64,000 bases of DNA from Kosakonia sp. H02 (GTDB taxonomy: Bacteria; Pseudomonadota; Gammaproteobacteria; Enterobacterales; Enterobacteriaceae): NCBI GenBank assembly GCA_030704225.1, contig CP131915.1:434001-498000 (forward strand), given 5' to 3'. Below, piece after piece: positions 31,638 to 40,392 of the stretch (positions within the stretch are counted from its first letter, which is position 1; the number at the start of each line of letters is the position of its first letter). The notes below the pieces were generated by a model. That model had not been told where the DNA came from. It worked only from the letters and a program-made list of their open reading frames with translations, and made no database searches. Position numbers and translations under genes: made by a program.

Positions 31638-34619
31638 ATGTTGGTTAATCTTTGCGACTACAAACAAAGCGTCACGCTGATTGCCAATAGCGGCGTGCAG
31701 TTTCTTGATTTTGGCCTGACGCCGCAGGATTCGGCCAACAGCGGCCGTTTTGTGCGTAAAACCGCCAATGGCCCGCTCCTGCGGCTCGACTTTGACCTGG
31801 TGAACGAGCGCTACACCCTGCCCAACCGCGAAGGCGGACAGCCGGAAGTGGTGAAACCGGAAAGCACGCATTCGCTGCAATACTCCTTGTCGATTTTAGA
31901 CGGCGTCTGGTTGCCTGTTCCCTTTCTGCGCTTTAACCCGCCGCGCACCTTTGTGGAAGGGCCGGATAACTGGGCGCGGGTGCAAATCCGCAAACTGCCC
32001 GAGCCGGACAGCGCCGGAAACACACACCGTGTTGCACTGGCGCTCGACAGCCAAATCAACGATAACTCCCCGGCAGCCCTTGCGCCGCTGGAGAACGATA
32101 TTCTTAACGGCACCCGTTTTTCGCTGGCCTGGCGCGATGACGAAGTGGCGGATTTTCTCGATCAAACCTGGGTTGACGGCTGGCTGCGCGAAGCGTTTTT
32201 GCACTACATCACGCAACATGAAAGCCGCAGCGAGCGCGACATCAACCAGTCGCTGCGTGGGTTTGAGTATCAGGCGCACTGGCTGAACCTGATGTCGCTG
32301 CTTGGTATGCAGTTGCAGATACCGGAAGTGAAAATTGTCACTCATACGCTGAGCACTCCGGCGATCCCCGTTGATCTGATTCTGGATGTCGGTAATACGC
32401 ACACCTGCGGCGTGATCATTGAAGATCACGGCGATGCGAACGATGGTCTGCGCCAGACCGCAGAGTTGCAGGTGCGCTCGCTCAGCGAACCGCAATTCCT
32501 CAATGAGCCGCTGTTTACCAGCCGCCTTGAGTTTTCAGAAGCGCGTTTCGGCAAGCAGCATTTTTCCGTCGAGAGCGGGCGTGAAGATGCGTTTGTCTGG
32601 CCGTCTATCGTGCGTGTGGGCGATGAAGCCCGCAAACTGGCGATGCAGCGCGTCGGCACCGAAGGCAACAGCGGGATTTCCAGCCCGCGCCGTTATTTGT
32701 GGGATGAAACGCCGGTATTGCAGGACTGGCGCTTTAGCCAGATGAACAACAAAACCCAGCGTGAACCGCTGGCGACCGCTTTCCCGCTGATGAACCTGAT
32801 GAACGACGAAGGTCAGCCGCTCTACAGCCTGCCGCTCGACGAACGTTTGCCGGTTTTCTCACCGCAGTACAGCCGCAGCACACTGATGACGCATATGCTG
32901 TGCGAATTGTTATCGCAGGCGCTCGGGCAGATCAACAGCGTCGCCACGCGCCTGCGTTTAGGCTTCCCGGCGTCGCCGCGTCAGTTACGCACTATTATTT
33001 TGACCCTGCCATCGGCGATGCCGAAACAGGAGCGCGAGATTTTCCGCCGCCGCATGTTTGAAGCTATCGCGCTGGTGTGGAAAGCGATGGGCTGGCATCC
33101 GCAGGATGAAGATTTTGCCAACCGCAAACAGCAGGAAAAAAGCGTGGTGCCGGTTCCGCACATTCAGATGGAGTGGGACGAAGCAAGCTGCGGCCAGTTA
33201 GTGTGGCTGTATAACGAAGCGATCTCCCGCTTTGCCGGGCAGACCGAAACCTTCTTCGCCTCCCTCGCCCGCCCGGATCGCCCGGAAGCGCCCGATGCGG
33301 TGCCAGGCCGCTCCCTGCGCGTCGCGTCAATTGATATCGGCGGTGGCACGACCGATATGGCGATCACCCATTATCAGTTAGATGATGGTACTGGCAGCAA
33401 TGTCAAAATAACGCCGCAACTGCTGTTCCGCGAAGGCTTTAAAGTGGCGGGTGACGACGTTCTGTTAGACGTGATTCAGCGCTGCGTGCTGCCGGCGCTG
33501 CAAACGCAGATGCAAAAAGCGGGCATTACCGATGCCGCGGCGATCATGGCAACGCTGTTTGGCGATTCCGGTCGCATTGATACCCAGGCGGTGCTGCGCC
33601 AGCAAACCACCCTGCAACTGTTTATGCCCGTCGGCCATGCGATTCTGGCGGCCTGGGAAGAGAGCGACATTAACGATCCGTTAGCCGGGCTGTATGCCAC
33701 GTTCGGTGAGTTGCTCAAGCAGCAACCGACGCGCAATGTGATGAACTACCTGAAACAGGCGATCGATCATGCACTGCCCGCCGGTTCGGCGGAGTTCGAT
33801 GTGCTGGCGGTGCCGCTGCAAATCAATTTTCGCGAATTACAGGACGCGATGCTGGCCGGGCAATTTACCCTCACCGCCCCGCTGCACGCGGTGTGCGAAG
33901 CCATCAGCCACTACTGCTGCGACGTGCTGTTAATTACCGGACGACCCGGTTGTTTGCCAGGCGTGCAGGCGTTAATTCGCCACCTGCAACCGGTGCCGGT
34001 TAACCGTATGGTCTGGCTGGATAAATACCGCGTTCATGAGTGGTATCCGTTTAGCCAGCAGGGCAAAATTGGCAACCCGAAATCGACCGCCGCCGTCGGC
34101 GCGATGCTGTGCAGCCTGGCGCTGGATCTGCGTCTGCCACGCTTTAATTTCAAAGCGGCAGATATTGGCGCTTACTCCACCGTGCGCTATCTCGGTGTGC
34201 TGGATAATGTGGTTAATACGCTGCGCGATGAGAACATCTGGTATCACGATATCGATCTTGATAATCCCGGCGCGAAGCTGGATGCGCGGTTACACTTCCC
34301 CCTGCGCGGGAATGTGACGCTCGGTTTTCGCCAACTGGCGAATGCCCGCTGGCCTGCGACGCCGCTCTATACGCTGAGCATCAACTCGCAGGAGCTGGCC
34401 AAAACCATCGCCGGGGACGGCGTGTTGAATGTGCGTCTGCAATTTAGCGGCGGCAATAAACATCTCGGGCCGGAGTCCTTCAGCCTGAGTGAAGCCTGGT
34501 TACAGGATGGCACGCCGGTCGCCGCCGATGCGTTAACCTTTAAACTGAATACGCTGGCCGACCGCCGTCATAGCGGGAGCCATTACTGGATCGACAGCGG
34601 GAGTGTGTACCTGAAATGA
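31638..34619 (+). CDS. srfB: SrfB-family actin/Hsp70-fold ATPase-like protein
   Basis: This 993-residue cytosolic protein belongs to the virulence factor SrfB family. Residues about 1-235 are family specific. From about 245 it carries actin-fold phosphate motifs: DVGNTHTCGVI at 250-260 (phosphate 1) and IDIGGGTTDMAI at 565-576 (phosphate 2). The intervening region contains LTLPSAMPKQEREIF, as in Hsp70/FtsA relatives. ATP binding is therefore likely; polymer formation or chaperone action is speculation. It starts three bases after srfA and overlaps srfC by four bases, so all three are stoichiometrically linked. Confidence 0.88.
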   Translation: MLVNLCDYKQSVTLIANSGVQFLDFGLTPQDSANSGRFVRKTANGPLLRLDFDLVNERYTLPNREGGQPEVVKPESTHSLQYSLSILDGVWLPVPFLRFNPPRTFVEGPDNWARVQIRKLPEPDSAGNTHRVALALDSQINDNSPAALAPLENDILNGTRFSLAWRDDEVADFLDQTWVDGWLREAFLHYITQHESRSERDINQSLRGFEYQAHWLNLMSLLGMQLQIPEVKIVTHTLSTPAIPVDLILDVGNTHTCGVIIEDHGDANDGLRQTAELQVRSLSEPQFLNEPLFTSRLEFSEARFGKQHFSVESGREDAFVWPSIVRVGDEARKLAMQRVGTEGNSGISSPRRYLWDETPVLQDWRFSQMNNKTQREPLATAFPLMNLMNDEGQPLYSLPLDERLPVFSPQYSRSTLMTHMLCELLSQALGQINSVATRLRLGFPASPRQLRTIILTLPSAMPKQEREIFRRRMFEAIALVWKAMGWHPQDEDFANRKQQEKSVVPVPHIQMEWDEASCGQLVWLYNEAISRFAGQTETFFASLARPDRPEAPDAVPGRSLRVASIDIGGGTTDMAITHYQLDDGTGSNVKITPQLLFREGFKVAGDDVLLDVIQRCVLPALQTQMQKAGITDAAAIMATLFGDSGRIDTQAVLRQQTTLQLFMPVGHAILAAWEESDINDPLAGLYATFGELLKQQPTRNVMNYLKQAIDHALPAGSAEFDVLAVPLQINFRELQDAMLAGQFTLTAPLHAVCEAISHYCCDVLLITGRPGCLPGVQALIRHLQPVPVNRMVWLDKYRVHEWYPFSQQGKIGNPKSTAAVGAMLCSLALDLRLPRFNFKAADIGAYSTVRYLGVLDNVVNTLRDENIWYHDIDLDNPGAKLDARLHFPLRGNVTLGFRQLANARWPATPLYTLSINSQELAKTIAGDGVLNVRLQFSGGNKHLGPESFSLSEAWLQDGTPVAADALTFKLNTLADRRHSGSHYWIDSGSVYLK

Positions 34620-36790
34620 GTGCAAGCGTAAAAACCACCCAGGCACTGACGGCATGGATTAACGAAAACCGCCAACAATCGCCGCTGCTGGATGATGATG
34701 CCGACGCGCTGCTGGCGCGCCTGACGACTGCCGCTGCACAAGAACAGGCACTGGCTGACGCGTTTGACGCGCCCTGCACCGTTGGGTTGTATGGTCATTC
34801 GCAAGCGGCAAAAGCCCACTTGCTCGCCGCGCTGTGCGGCAGCGGTAACGGGCGGCTGCATGTGCGCCCGGGCGATAAAACGCTGGATTACTTTACCCAT
34901 ATCAACCCCGGCCACGCGCTGACCAGCATGGCGTTGCGTTTCAGCCAGCATGTTTCGCCGATGGACGACGGTTTCCCGCTCTGCCTGCGCATTATCAGCG
35001 AAGCGGAACTGGTGCAAATTTTCATCGCTCATGCGCATCAGCAGCCGGATTTGCGTGGCGTTGATAAAGCGGTGATTGAAGATCGCGTCGCCAAATGGCG
35101 CGCGCTGCGCCAGCCCAATGCGGTGCCGGGCATTACGGCGCAGGAGATTGGAGCTATCGCCCGCTTCTGGCGCTCTGTTGTGCCCTCGTCGCAACAACAG
35201 ATGGATGATGCGTTGTGGTATCAGTTTGCCAGCCTGCTACCGTCGCTGGATCTCAGCGCCCGCGCCAGCGCGTGGTCGCTGTTGTGGGGTGAACAACAGG
35301 AGCTGACACAACAGTGGTTGGCGCTGGCGCATACGTTGCACCAGACCGGTAACGCCGCTGAACTTGCTGCGCCGCTCAGTATCCTGGTGGATACCTTTGC
35401 GCTGCCGACGGACGGTTTTTTAACCCCAGCGGCTGGCGAAGAGGAACTGATTCAGGATGAAGTGGTGGTGCATCCCTGGTCGAATGAGCAGTTGCAGAAT
35501 GCGGTCAGCATTCCGCTCGCGACCCTTGCCCTGATCACCCGAGAACTGGTGCTGCCGCTGGAAAACAGCCTGTTATCGGCGGTCGATTTTCTCGATATCC
35601 CCGTACCTGGCTCACAGGATGGTCAGCCGCTGTGGCGCAGCAAATGCCACTGGCTGCTGGAAAACTATCGCCAGCGTTTACAACCTGATGTGCTGATGAT
35701 TTGCAACGCCACGCTGACGCGTACGGAAACGGCGGCAACGGCGCGGGCGTTACTGAATTGGGTTAAAGAGACGCAATCCGGCCAGGAAACCGCGCTGCCG
35801 GGCCTGGTCTGGGCCATTACGCCGCAGGATGCGCGCTTTACGCTGGCGCAAAACCTGGATGAAACCGTGCAGCACCTGATCGGCAAACCGGGTCAACGCT
35901 GGGGTACGTTACAGGCGCTGGATGCCAGCAGTCTGCAACGTTTGCTGGAGTGGCTGGCACAAGCGACGACGCCGGGTCTGCGTCAGCAACGTTTGCAGGC
36001 GTTGAGCGAACGCCATCAACACGCCCTGCGCGATTTGCTGCAAGCCTGGGTTGTTACGGCGGAACAGGATGCCGCAGCGCAGCGCACCCGTGCGGAATCT
36101 GTGGTGCGTGAGTTGCAGGGGCACGCATCACGGCACGGCGAGCTGCTGGAAGGGTTAATGCCGGATATGCAGCAGTTCGACAATCTCTGGAAGGTGCAAC
36201 AGCCGCGGGAAGAGAAAGTCAGCGGCCTGTTTAATGAAGCGATCGATCTGTTTGCTGAGTCAGCCGAAAGCGCGGAACCGCAGACGGTGGCGAAAGATGT
36301 CGGACAGCAGGCGCATGCGCTGTGGGTTAATCATGTTCGCCAGTGGAGCCGCAACGACGATAACGCCGCGCGTTTAGGCCTTAGCCCAACCGCCCTGCGC
36401 CAGATGGCGGAGATCGTGATTGTCAGCAGTTATCGTCTGAACCTGCCCGAGCAGTTGCAGACGATTATGCAGCGCGATACCGCCTGCGCTGCCCAGTTAC
36501 ATGCGGCGATCGGTAATTTTGTCGCCTGGCTTGGTTTTGCCGGCGTGCCACCAGAAAGCCGCCCGGCAAGCCGCGTGCAGAAAAACAGCACCATTTTTGC
36601 CACCGACGCAGTTGATACGGGCACAACCCGCCTCACCCGTTTGAACGAGCAGCCAGTGCATGCCGCAACCCGCTATGTCTACGACTGGCTGGTGGCGCTG
36701 TATCACCGGGCGATCGAAAACATTGGCTACCGCCACCCGCTGGATGTCAGCCCCGCCGCGCGTGAAAAACTGAAGGCGCTGTTGCCGTAA
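34616..36790 (+). CDS. srfC: SrfC-family putative effector, P-loop-like protein
   Basis: This 724-residue protein belongs to the SrfC (Virul_Fac) family. Near the N-terminus GLYGHSQAAKAHL (57-69) resembles a Walker A loop, but with Ala65 and Ala67 where Gly and Ser/Thr are usual, so nucleotide hydrolysis may be weak or lost. The layout with a P-loop followed by long helical stretches recalls dynamin-like or GTPase-fold proteins. The C-terminus includes FVAWLGFAGVP and a long amphipathic helix. No secretion signal is visible. It is the last gene of srfABC, with a hairpin terminator just after it. Confidence 0.85.
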   Translation: MSASVKTTQALTAWINENRQQSPLLDDDADALLARLTTAAAQEQALADAFDAPCTVGLYGHSQAAKAHLLAALCGSGNGRLHVRPGDKTLDYFTHINPGHALTSMALRFSQHVSPMDDGFPLCLRIISEAELVQIFIAHAHQQPDLRGVDKAVIEDRVAKWRALRQPNAVPGITAQEIGAIARFWRSVVPSSQQQMDDALWYQFASLLPSLDLSARASAWSLLWGEQQELTQQWLALAHTLHQTGNAAELAAPLSILVDTFALPTDGFLTPAAGEEELIQDEVVVHPWSNEQLQNAVSIPLATLALITRELVLPLENSLLSAVDFLDIPVPGSQDGQPLWRSKCHWLLENYRQRLQPDVLMICNATLTRTETAATARALLNWVKETQSGQETALPGLVWAITPQDARFTLAQNLDETVQHLIGKPGQRWGTLQALDASSLQRLLEWLAQATTPGLRQQRLQALSERHQHALRDLLQAWVVTAEQDAAAQRTRAESVVRELQGHASRHGELLEGLMPDMQQFDNLWKVQQPREEKVSGLFNEAIDLFAESAESAEPQTVAKDVGQQAHALWVNHVRQWSRNDDNAARLGLSPTALRQMAEIVIVSSYRLNLPEQLQTIMQRDTACAAQLHAAIGNFVAWLGFAGVPPESRPASRVQKNSTIFATDAVDTGTTRLTRLNEQPVHAATRYVYDWLVALYHRAIENIGYRHPLDVSPAAREKLKALLP

Positions 36791-36801
36791 GAAATGCATC
36801 A

Positions 36802-36830
36802 ATAAAGCCTGATTTTTAATCAGGCTTTAT
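36802..36830 (+). terminator. Stem-loop after srfC
   Basis: ATAAAGCCTGATT and AATCAGGCTTTAT form a perfect 13-pair stem with a three-base loop, starting 11 bases after the srfC stop. The T run after it is short on either strand. It probably ends srfC and may also serve the converging AT-rich pair. Confidence 0.75.
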
Positions 36831-36880
36831 ATTTGCGACAACACGCTGGCTTCGCTTCCACGTTGGCTCGCTTTCGAAAA

Positions 36881-37063
36881 CTATCCCAGCCACGCTGAAA
36901 TACCAATGATGACGAGCGTAAATATTGCCGTCGTGCCCCATGCATATGTTGGCCAGAACGTACCGGCCAGAGCGCCAAACCCCACGACCAACAGCACGCA
37001 TACGATAACGCTGATGAAATAGTGAAGCTGCCAGCGTACCCACCTCTTTAAAAAATCTTTCAT
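36881..37063 (-). CDS. Small two-helix membrane protein, unknown
   Basis: This 60-residue protein starts MKDFLKRWVRWQLHYF and has two hydrophobic helices (about 13-33 and 40-58), so it is an inner-membrane peptide. Its start overlaps the stop of the upstream 230-residue gene by four bases (ATGA), showing that the two form a unit. I do not recognise the family. Size and pairing would fit an immunity-like or accessory membrane peptide for the partner, but this is only an idea. Confidence 0.65.
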   Translation of the reverse strand: MKDFLKRWVRWQLHYFISVIVCVLLVVGFGALAGTFWPTYAWGTTAIFTLVIIGISAWLG

Positions 37064-37752
37064 CGAATTATTCGCATGATAGCTTCTGTAATTTCGGCAT
37101 CCGACGAAGGTAACCGATTGAGCGTTGAATTTCTGCTGATGATTGGCTCGATAAGAAAATAGAGCATTTCCAGTGTCTCAGCGTAAAGCGTGTAATAGTA
37201 AATGCCATTTTGTTGTTTGAGTCGGCCAGCCGCATCAGCTGCATCCTGTATATAGCTGTACAAACCTGTCATTATAACGGCCCTCGTGCTATATCGTAAC
37301 AACGCACGCTCTATAGATACGCTCAGGCTAAAGGAGTAACAGACTGCCGCAACGATCGCGCCTCCTAAGGTCTGGTTTGTCACTGACCCGGAAGCAAAAG
37401 TAGCCCCATGTTTGAATAATTCTCTATTGATCCGCTGGATACGTTCAGGAGTAAGATTCTTTAACAATAGATCTACGTAAATCCGCACCATCTGCTCAAT
37501 GACATTCGACTTACCGATCAGTTTGACTATAGCTCTCATAAATCGAACATCTTCGGCCTTCTGTTTTTCGCATACATCTTGATAGTTTGTCGTAAAACAA
37601 CTTACGTAAAACGCAAGCCTCGCGGCACCAGCTTGAATATTTTTCGCCTGTTCCAGCATTTCATCTCTGACCCCGGTTAACGCATTGTCTAACGTAAGTG
37701 CGAGAAACCGATCAGCATGCATTTTGTCCAGGATAATAATGTTCGAATACAT
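37060..37752 (-). CDS. Unrecognised AT-rich orphan protein
   Basis: I do not recognise this 230-residue protein. It is mainly helical. A Gly/Ser/Ala-rich hydrophobic stretch at about 115-150 (GATFASGSVTNQTLGGAIVA, then VCYSFSLSV) could insert in a membrane. Codon use and base composition are clearly more AT-rich than the flanking genes, which suggests horizontal acquisition. It is coupled to the 60-residue membrane peptide downstream. No secretion signal or known toxin motif is visible. Confidence 0.7.
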   Translation of the reverse strand: MYSNIIILDKMHADRFLALTLDNALTGVRDEMLEQAKNIQAGAARLAFYVSCFTTNYQDVCEKQKAEDVRFMRAIVKLIGKSNVIEQMVRIYVDLLLKNLTPERIQRINRELFKHGATFASGSVTNQTLGGAIVAAVCYSFSLSVSIERALLRYSTRAVIMTGLYSYIQDAADAAGRLKQQNGIYYYTLYAETLEMLYFLIEPIISRNSTLNRLPSSDAEITEAIMRIIR

Positions 37753-37802
37753 TTGGCCTTCCTTTGCCAGTCATAAACTACAAGACTTAATCGATGAAGT
37801 AA

Positions 37803-38564
37803 TTATTCATGCTGTGCAATAAACGCCCCAATCGCCTGCGCCAGTGCCGCAGGCTGTTCCAGCGACATTGAGTGCCCGGCTTGCGCAATCACGTTTAGAA
37901 CGATGCCCTGCTGCGCGACAGATTCGGCGTCCATATCCGGTAGTGACAGTTCGCCAAAAATGAGTGATTTAGGTCGCGGGAGATTGACAAACAGCGTCAT
38001 CCAGGTGGGATCTATTCCGTCAACAAGGCTTTTCGCTCCCCGCCATACTGCCCAGGGCGCATTGCTTTGTAAGCTTCCGGCCCATGCGGTTTCTTCCTGC
38101 GCCAGCATCGCGGCGTAACCACAGGTCACAAAGTCCGCTTCATCCATACTGGTAACCTGGCGGCTGTACTGGCCGCCGCCCGGGAAAAAATTCGGTTCAG
38201 AAACGATTAACCCCTTGATGCGCGGCACAATAAGCGAAGCGACTTCTATGGCGATACTGCCGCCCATGCTGTGGCCGTACAGCCAGAATGCATCCAGCCC
38301 CAGATGATCGAGAAGCTCAACCACCACCTTTGCCTGATCGGACGTGCGATAGGAGAAACTCGCGGGTCGTTCGCTAAAACCGCTGCCGGGCAAGTCAATC
38401 AAAATAGCGCGTCTGCCGCCAAAAGCCGGATCGGTGACTACGCGTGGGTATTCAAACGATGAGGCGCAGCCCAGGCCATGAATAAAAACAACCGGGTCGC
38501 CTTTACCCGGTAAAGAATGCCAGCGAACGTGGCCCTGCGCGTGATGTGAATACAAACTGTCCAT
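37803..38564 (-). CDS. Alpha/beta-fold hydrolase
   Basis: This 253-residue soluble hydrolase has the oxyanion motif VVFIHGLGCASSFEYP, the nucleophile elbow GHSMGGS (Ser in LYGHSMGGSIAIE), an acidic residue in the later segment LIFGELSLPDMDAES, and a C-terminal His in VIAQAGHSMSLEQP. The triad is therefore complete. The family includes esterases, haloperoxidase-like enzymes and C-C hydrolases; the substrate is unknown. It stands alone between the AT-rich pair and the OrtT copies. Confidence 0.85.
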   Translation of the reverse strand: MDSLYSHHAQGHVRWHSLPGKGDPVVFIHGLGCASSFEYPRVVTDPAFGGRRAILIDLPGSGFSERPASFSYRTSDQAKVVVELLDHLGLDAFWLYGHSMGGSIAIEVASLIVPRIKGLIVSEPNFFPGGGQYSRQVTSMDEADFVTCGYAAMLAQEETAWAGSLQSNAPWAVWRGAKSLVDGIDPTWMTLFVNLPRPKSLIFGELSLPDMDAESVAQQGIVLNVIAQAGHSMSLEQPAALAQAIGAFIAQHE

Positions 38565-38628
38565 CTGACCTCCCTTTACGAAATGCTGTTATTATATACA
38601 GTATTTTGGGGAGGGTTTGCGAGCAAGG

Positions 38629-38802
38629 TCAAAACAGTGAAAACAATAACGCCACCGGAAAGCTGATGGGCCATGTTGCGCCGACCAGAACGGCGCTAAG
38701 CAGGCGAATTTTGCGGTTGTCTTTGGCGAGAAAATACGTAACGACAGCGGAGATCAGCGCCATTACAGCATAGAAAATGAGGAGTTTGGTGTAGAGATCC
38801 AT
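38629..38802 (-). CDS. OrtT/GhoT-family membrane toxin, second copy
   Basis: This 57-residue inner-membrane peptide starts MDLYTKLLIFYAVMALISAV and ends with the family signature around LLSAVLVGATWPISFPVALL. The length is identical to OrtT and GhoT of E. coli, which insert in the membrane and reduce the proton motive force. It is a diverged paralogue of the copy 227 bases downstream of it on the plus-strand coordinate (39029-39202). There is no ghoS-like antitoxin gene nearby. Confidence 0.82.
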   Translation of the reverse strand: MDLYTKLLIFYAVMALISAVVTYFLAKDNRKIRLLSAVLVGATWPISFPVALLFSLF

Positions 38803-39028
38803 GGTATGCCCCTGTCCTTAGGTAAACATTCATTCACTATGCTGCCTCATTTTTCAACGCGTTATCGTTTGCGCCGTCACGCTTTGGGTAATAACGAAAA
38901 CCGTTTATGGCCTCGGCGCGAAATATCGCCTCGCCTTTGCCCGCCCTGACGGTGTGGCATGGAATAAAGCAGACACGTTTAATGCCCGACAGGGAATCGA
39001 AACCACCACCGCCAGGCAATGGCTTACG

Positions 39029-39202
39029 TCAAAAAATAGAAAATAGCAGCGCGACGGGAAAGCTCATCGGCCAGGTTGAGCCGACTAAAAAGGCGCTCAG
39101 CAGGCGGATGCGTTTGCGATCGTGTGACAAGAACCAGGTGATAAACGCGCAGATAAGCGCCATGACAACGTAGAAAACCAACATTTTTTGGTATAACGAC
39201 AT
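39029..39202 (-). CDS. ortT: Orphan membrane toxin OrtT (YdcX)
   Basis: This 57-residue two-helix inner-membrane peptide starts MSLYQKMLVFYVVMALICAF and ends RLLSAFLVGSTWPMSFPVAL plus a short hydrophobic tail. It is very close to E. coli OrtT, which lies next to patD there, as here. OrtT is a GhoT relative without a cognate antitoxin; it depolarises the membrane and was linked to tetrahydrofolate stress. An in-frame upstream extension (to 39259) exists but is not conserved. A second copy lies at 38629-38802. Confidence 0.88.
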   Translation of the reverse strand: MSLYQKMLVFYVVMALICAFITWFLSHDRKRIRLLSAFLVGSTWPMSFPVALLFSIF

Positions 39203-39337
39203 AACAAGCATTAACCCAGAAGCAACAAAACGTGCGCAATATGCTCTTATTGTTGACATTTATCAAGTTTATTTAATTTCTGAAGGGATCTTGCGAAGCT
39301 GGAATTTGATTTAACACGCTGATAGTGGGTAAAAAAC

Positions 39338-39416
39338 GCCGGGTGGCGGCTTTGCCTTACCCGGCCTACAAGGGTTGAGGATCCCGTAGGCCTGATAAGC
39401 AAAGCGCCATCAGGCG
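39338..39416. repeat. REP pair (BIME-like element)
   Basis: Two REP-type palindromic units lie in opposite orientation: GCCGGGTGGCGGCTTTGCCT through ACCCGGCCTACA at 39338-39370, and GTAGGCCTGATAAGCAAAGC through CATCAGGCG at 39386-39416. The layout and the CCGGCCTAC/GTAGGCC ends are those of enterobacterial BIMEs. It sits between ortT and the small Cys-rich gene. Confidence 0.85.
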
Positions 39417-39430
39417 TTTGGCGGTCTATG

Positions 39431-39724
39431 TTAGTGCTGACGTTCACGCCACGCTTTAATCATCTCTTTGCTGACCTCATCGGCATAACAGATGGGTGAA
39501 TACCCTCCCGCTCGGCTCCAGGCGCTGCGCTTACCGCATGAACTGCCATTTCGAGCCTGGTTAAACGGACATGCGCATGTGCCAGGGTACTGAGCAATAG
39601 ATTCGGAAATAATCTCCTGTTTCACTTGTGCATCAGACAGCGCCTTTGTTTTTGCCATCCCTTCTGTCGCCATCAACATGCTGGCAGCGGCAATAACTCC
39701 CCACAACATTCCGTACATTTTCAT
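39431..39724 (-). CDS. Small secreted Cys-rich protein
   Basis: This 97-residue protein has an N-terminal hydrophobic signal (about 1-22, ending around MAKTKA). The mature part has three cysteines in a compact block: CACPFNQARNGSSCGKRSAW, followed by SRAGGYSPICYADEV. The pattern CxCP...NG..CG..SA.SR.GG..P.CY is found in a widespread small family of unknown function often seen near mobile or accessory DNA. The ATG at 39724 is preceded by AGGA; an in-frame start further upstream (39757) is less likely. Probably periplasmic. Confidence 0.72.
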   Translation of the reverse strand: MKMYGMLWGVIAAASMLMATEGMAKTKALSDAQVKQEIISESIAQYPGTCACPFNQARNGSSCGKRSAWSRAGGYSPICYADEVSKEMIKAWRERQH

Positions 39725-39951
39725 TTTGTTATCCTGCGTAGGTATGAGTTTCCACATTATTATTGATGCAGTGAATGAGTGTTGATTAAAAGCAAATCAG
39801 CACACCAATATCATTTTTATCGTGAGATTTAACTTAAGCCTGCTTATTAATATCGAAACCGCTTAACTCTACCCCGCTATATTTGGCGACGCGGGCGCTT
39901 CTCTGTTATTGTTTTTCGCCAGATAGACATAAGATAAAACAAGGTAAGGTT

Positions 39952-40389
39952 ATGCAGAAATATGACGATCTGTGGCAGGCCATTGAAATGCGGGTGCGTG
40001 AAAACAACGACATAACGCATATCGATATGACCACAGATACCGCGCGGGGCCAGGCTGCCAGGCAGCGCATCGCGCAGATCTTTATTCTGGAAGTACTGCT
40101 TGCACGCCATCGGGAAAAATATGCCAGCAGCTTTGTGCCTCTCGCCGGGGAAGAAGCACTCTATCATTTGATATTTAAACGTACCGGCTGGAAGCCCTTT
40201 GAGGTTAAGCAACTCTCTTTTATCGATACCCTGTTTGTACTGGCGGAATTATTCCGTGATGAGAACTTACCGGCGGAAGTGCGTGCCGTGCTGCGCTCGC
40301 AAGGGGTAAAAGATGAGTTCCTGCCAACTTATGATTTTTCAGAGAAAGACTGGGCGCCACGTGAAAACGAGATCTTTTTGAAGCGGTGA
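39952..40389 (+). CDS. Unrecognised soluble protein of 145 residues
   Basis: It starts MQKYDDLWQAIEMRVRENND with an AAGG site four to six bases upstream. The protein is predicted to be largely helical and soluble, with no signal peptide or membrane segment. Features include FILEVLLARHREKYASSF and a tail DFSEKDWAPRENEIFLKR. I cannot assign a family. It is a single-gene unit followed by a strong terminator, in the accessory patch between ortT and patD. Confidence 0.7.
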   Translation: MQKYDDLWQAIEMRVRENNDITHIDMTTDTARGQAARQRIAQIFILEVLLARHREKYASSFVPLAGEEALYHLIFKRTGWKPFEVKQLSFIDTLFVLAELFRDENLPAEVRAVLRSQGVKDEFLPTYDFSEKDWAPRENEIFLKR

Positions 40390-40392
40390 ATT

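Noticed and set aside
38837..39019. 60-codon minus-strand frame between the two ortT-type genes
   Set aside because: TTG start with no ribosome site and no recognisable similarity. It could be a decayed remnant, but there is nothing to support a gene call.
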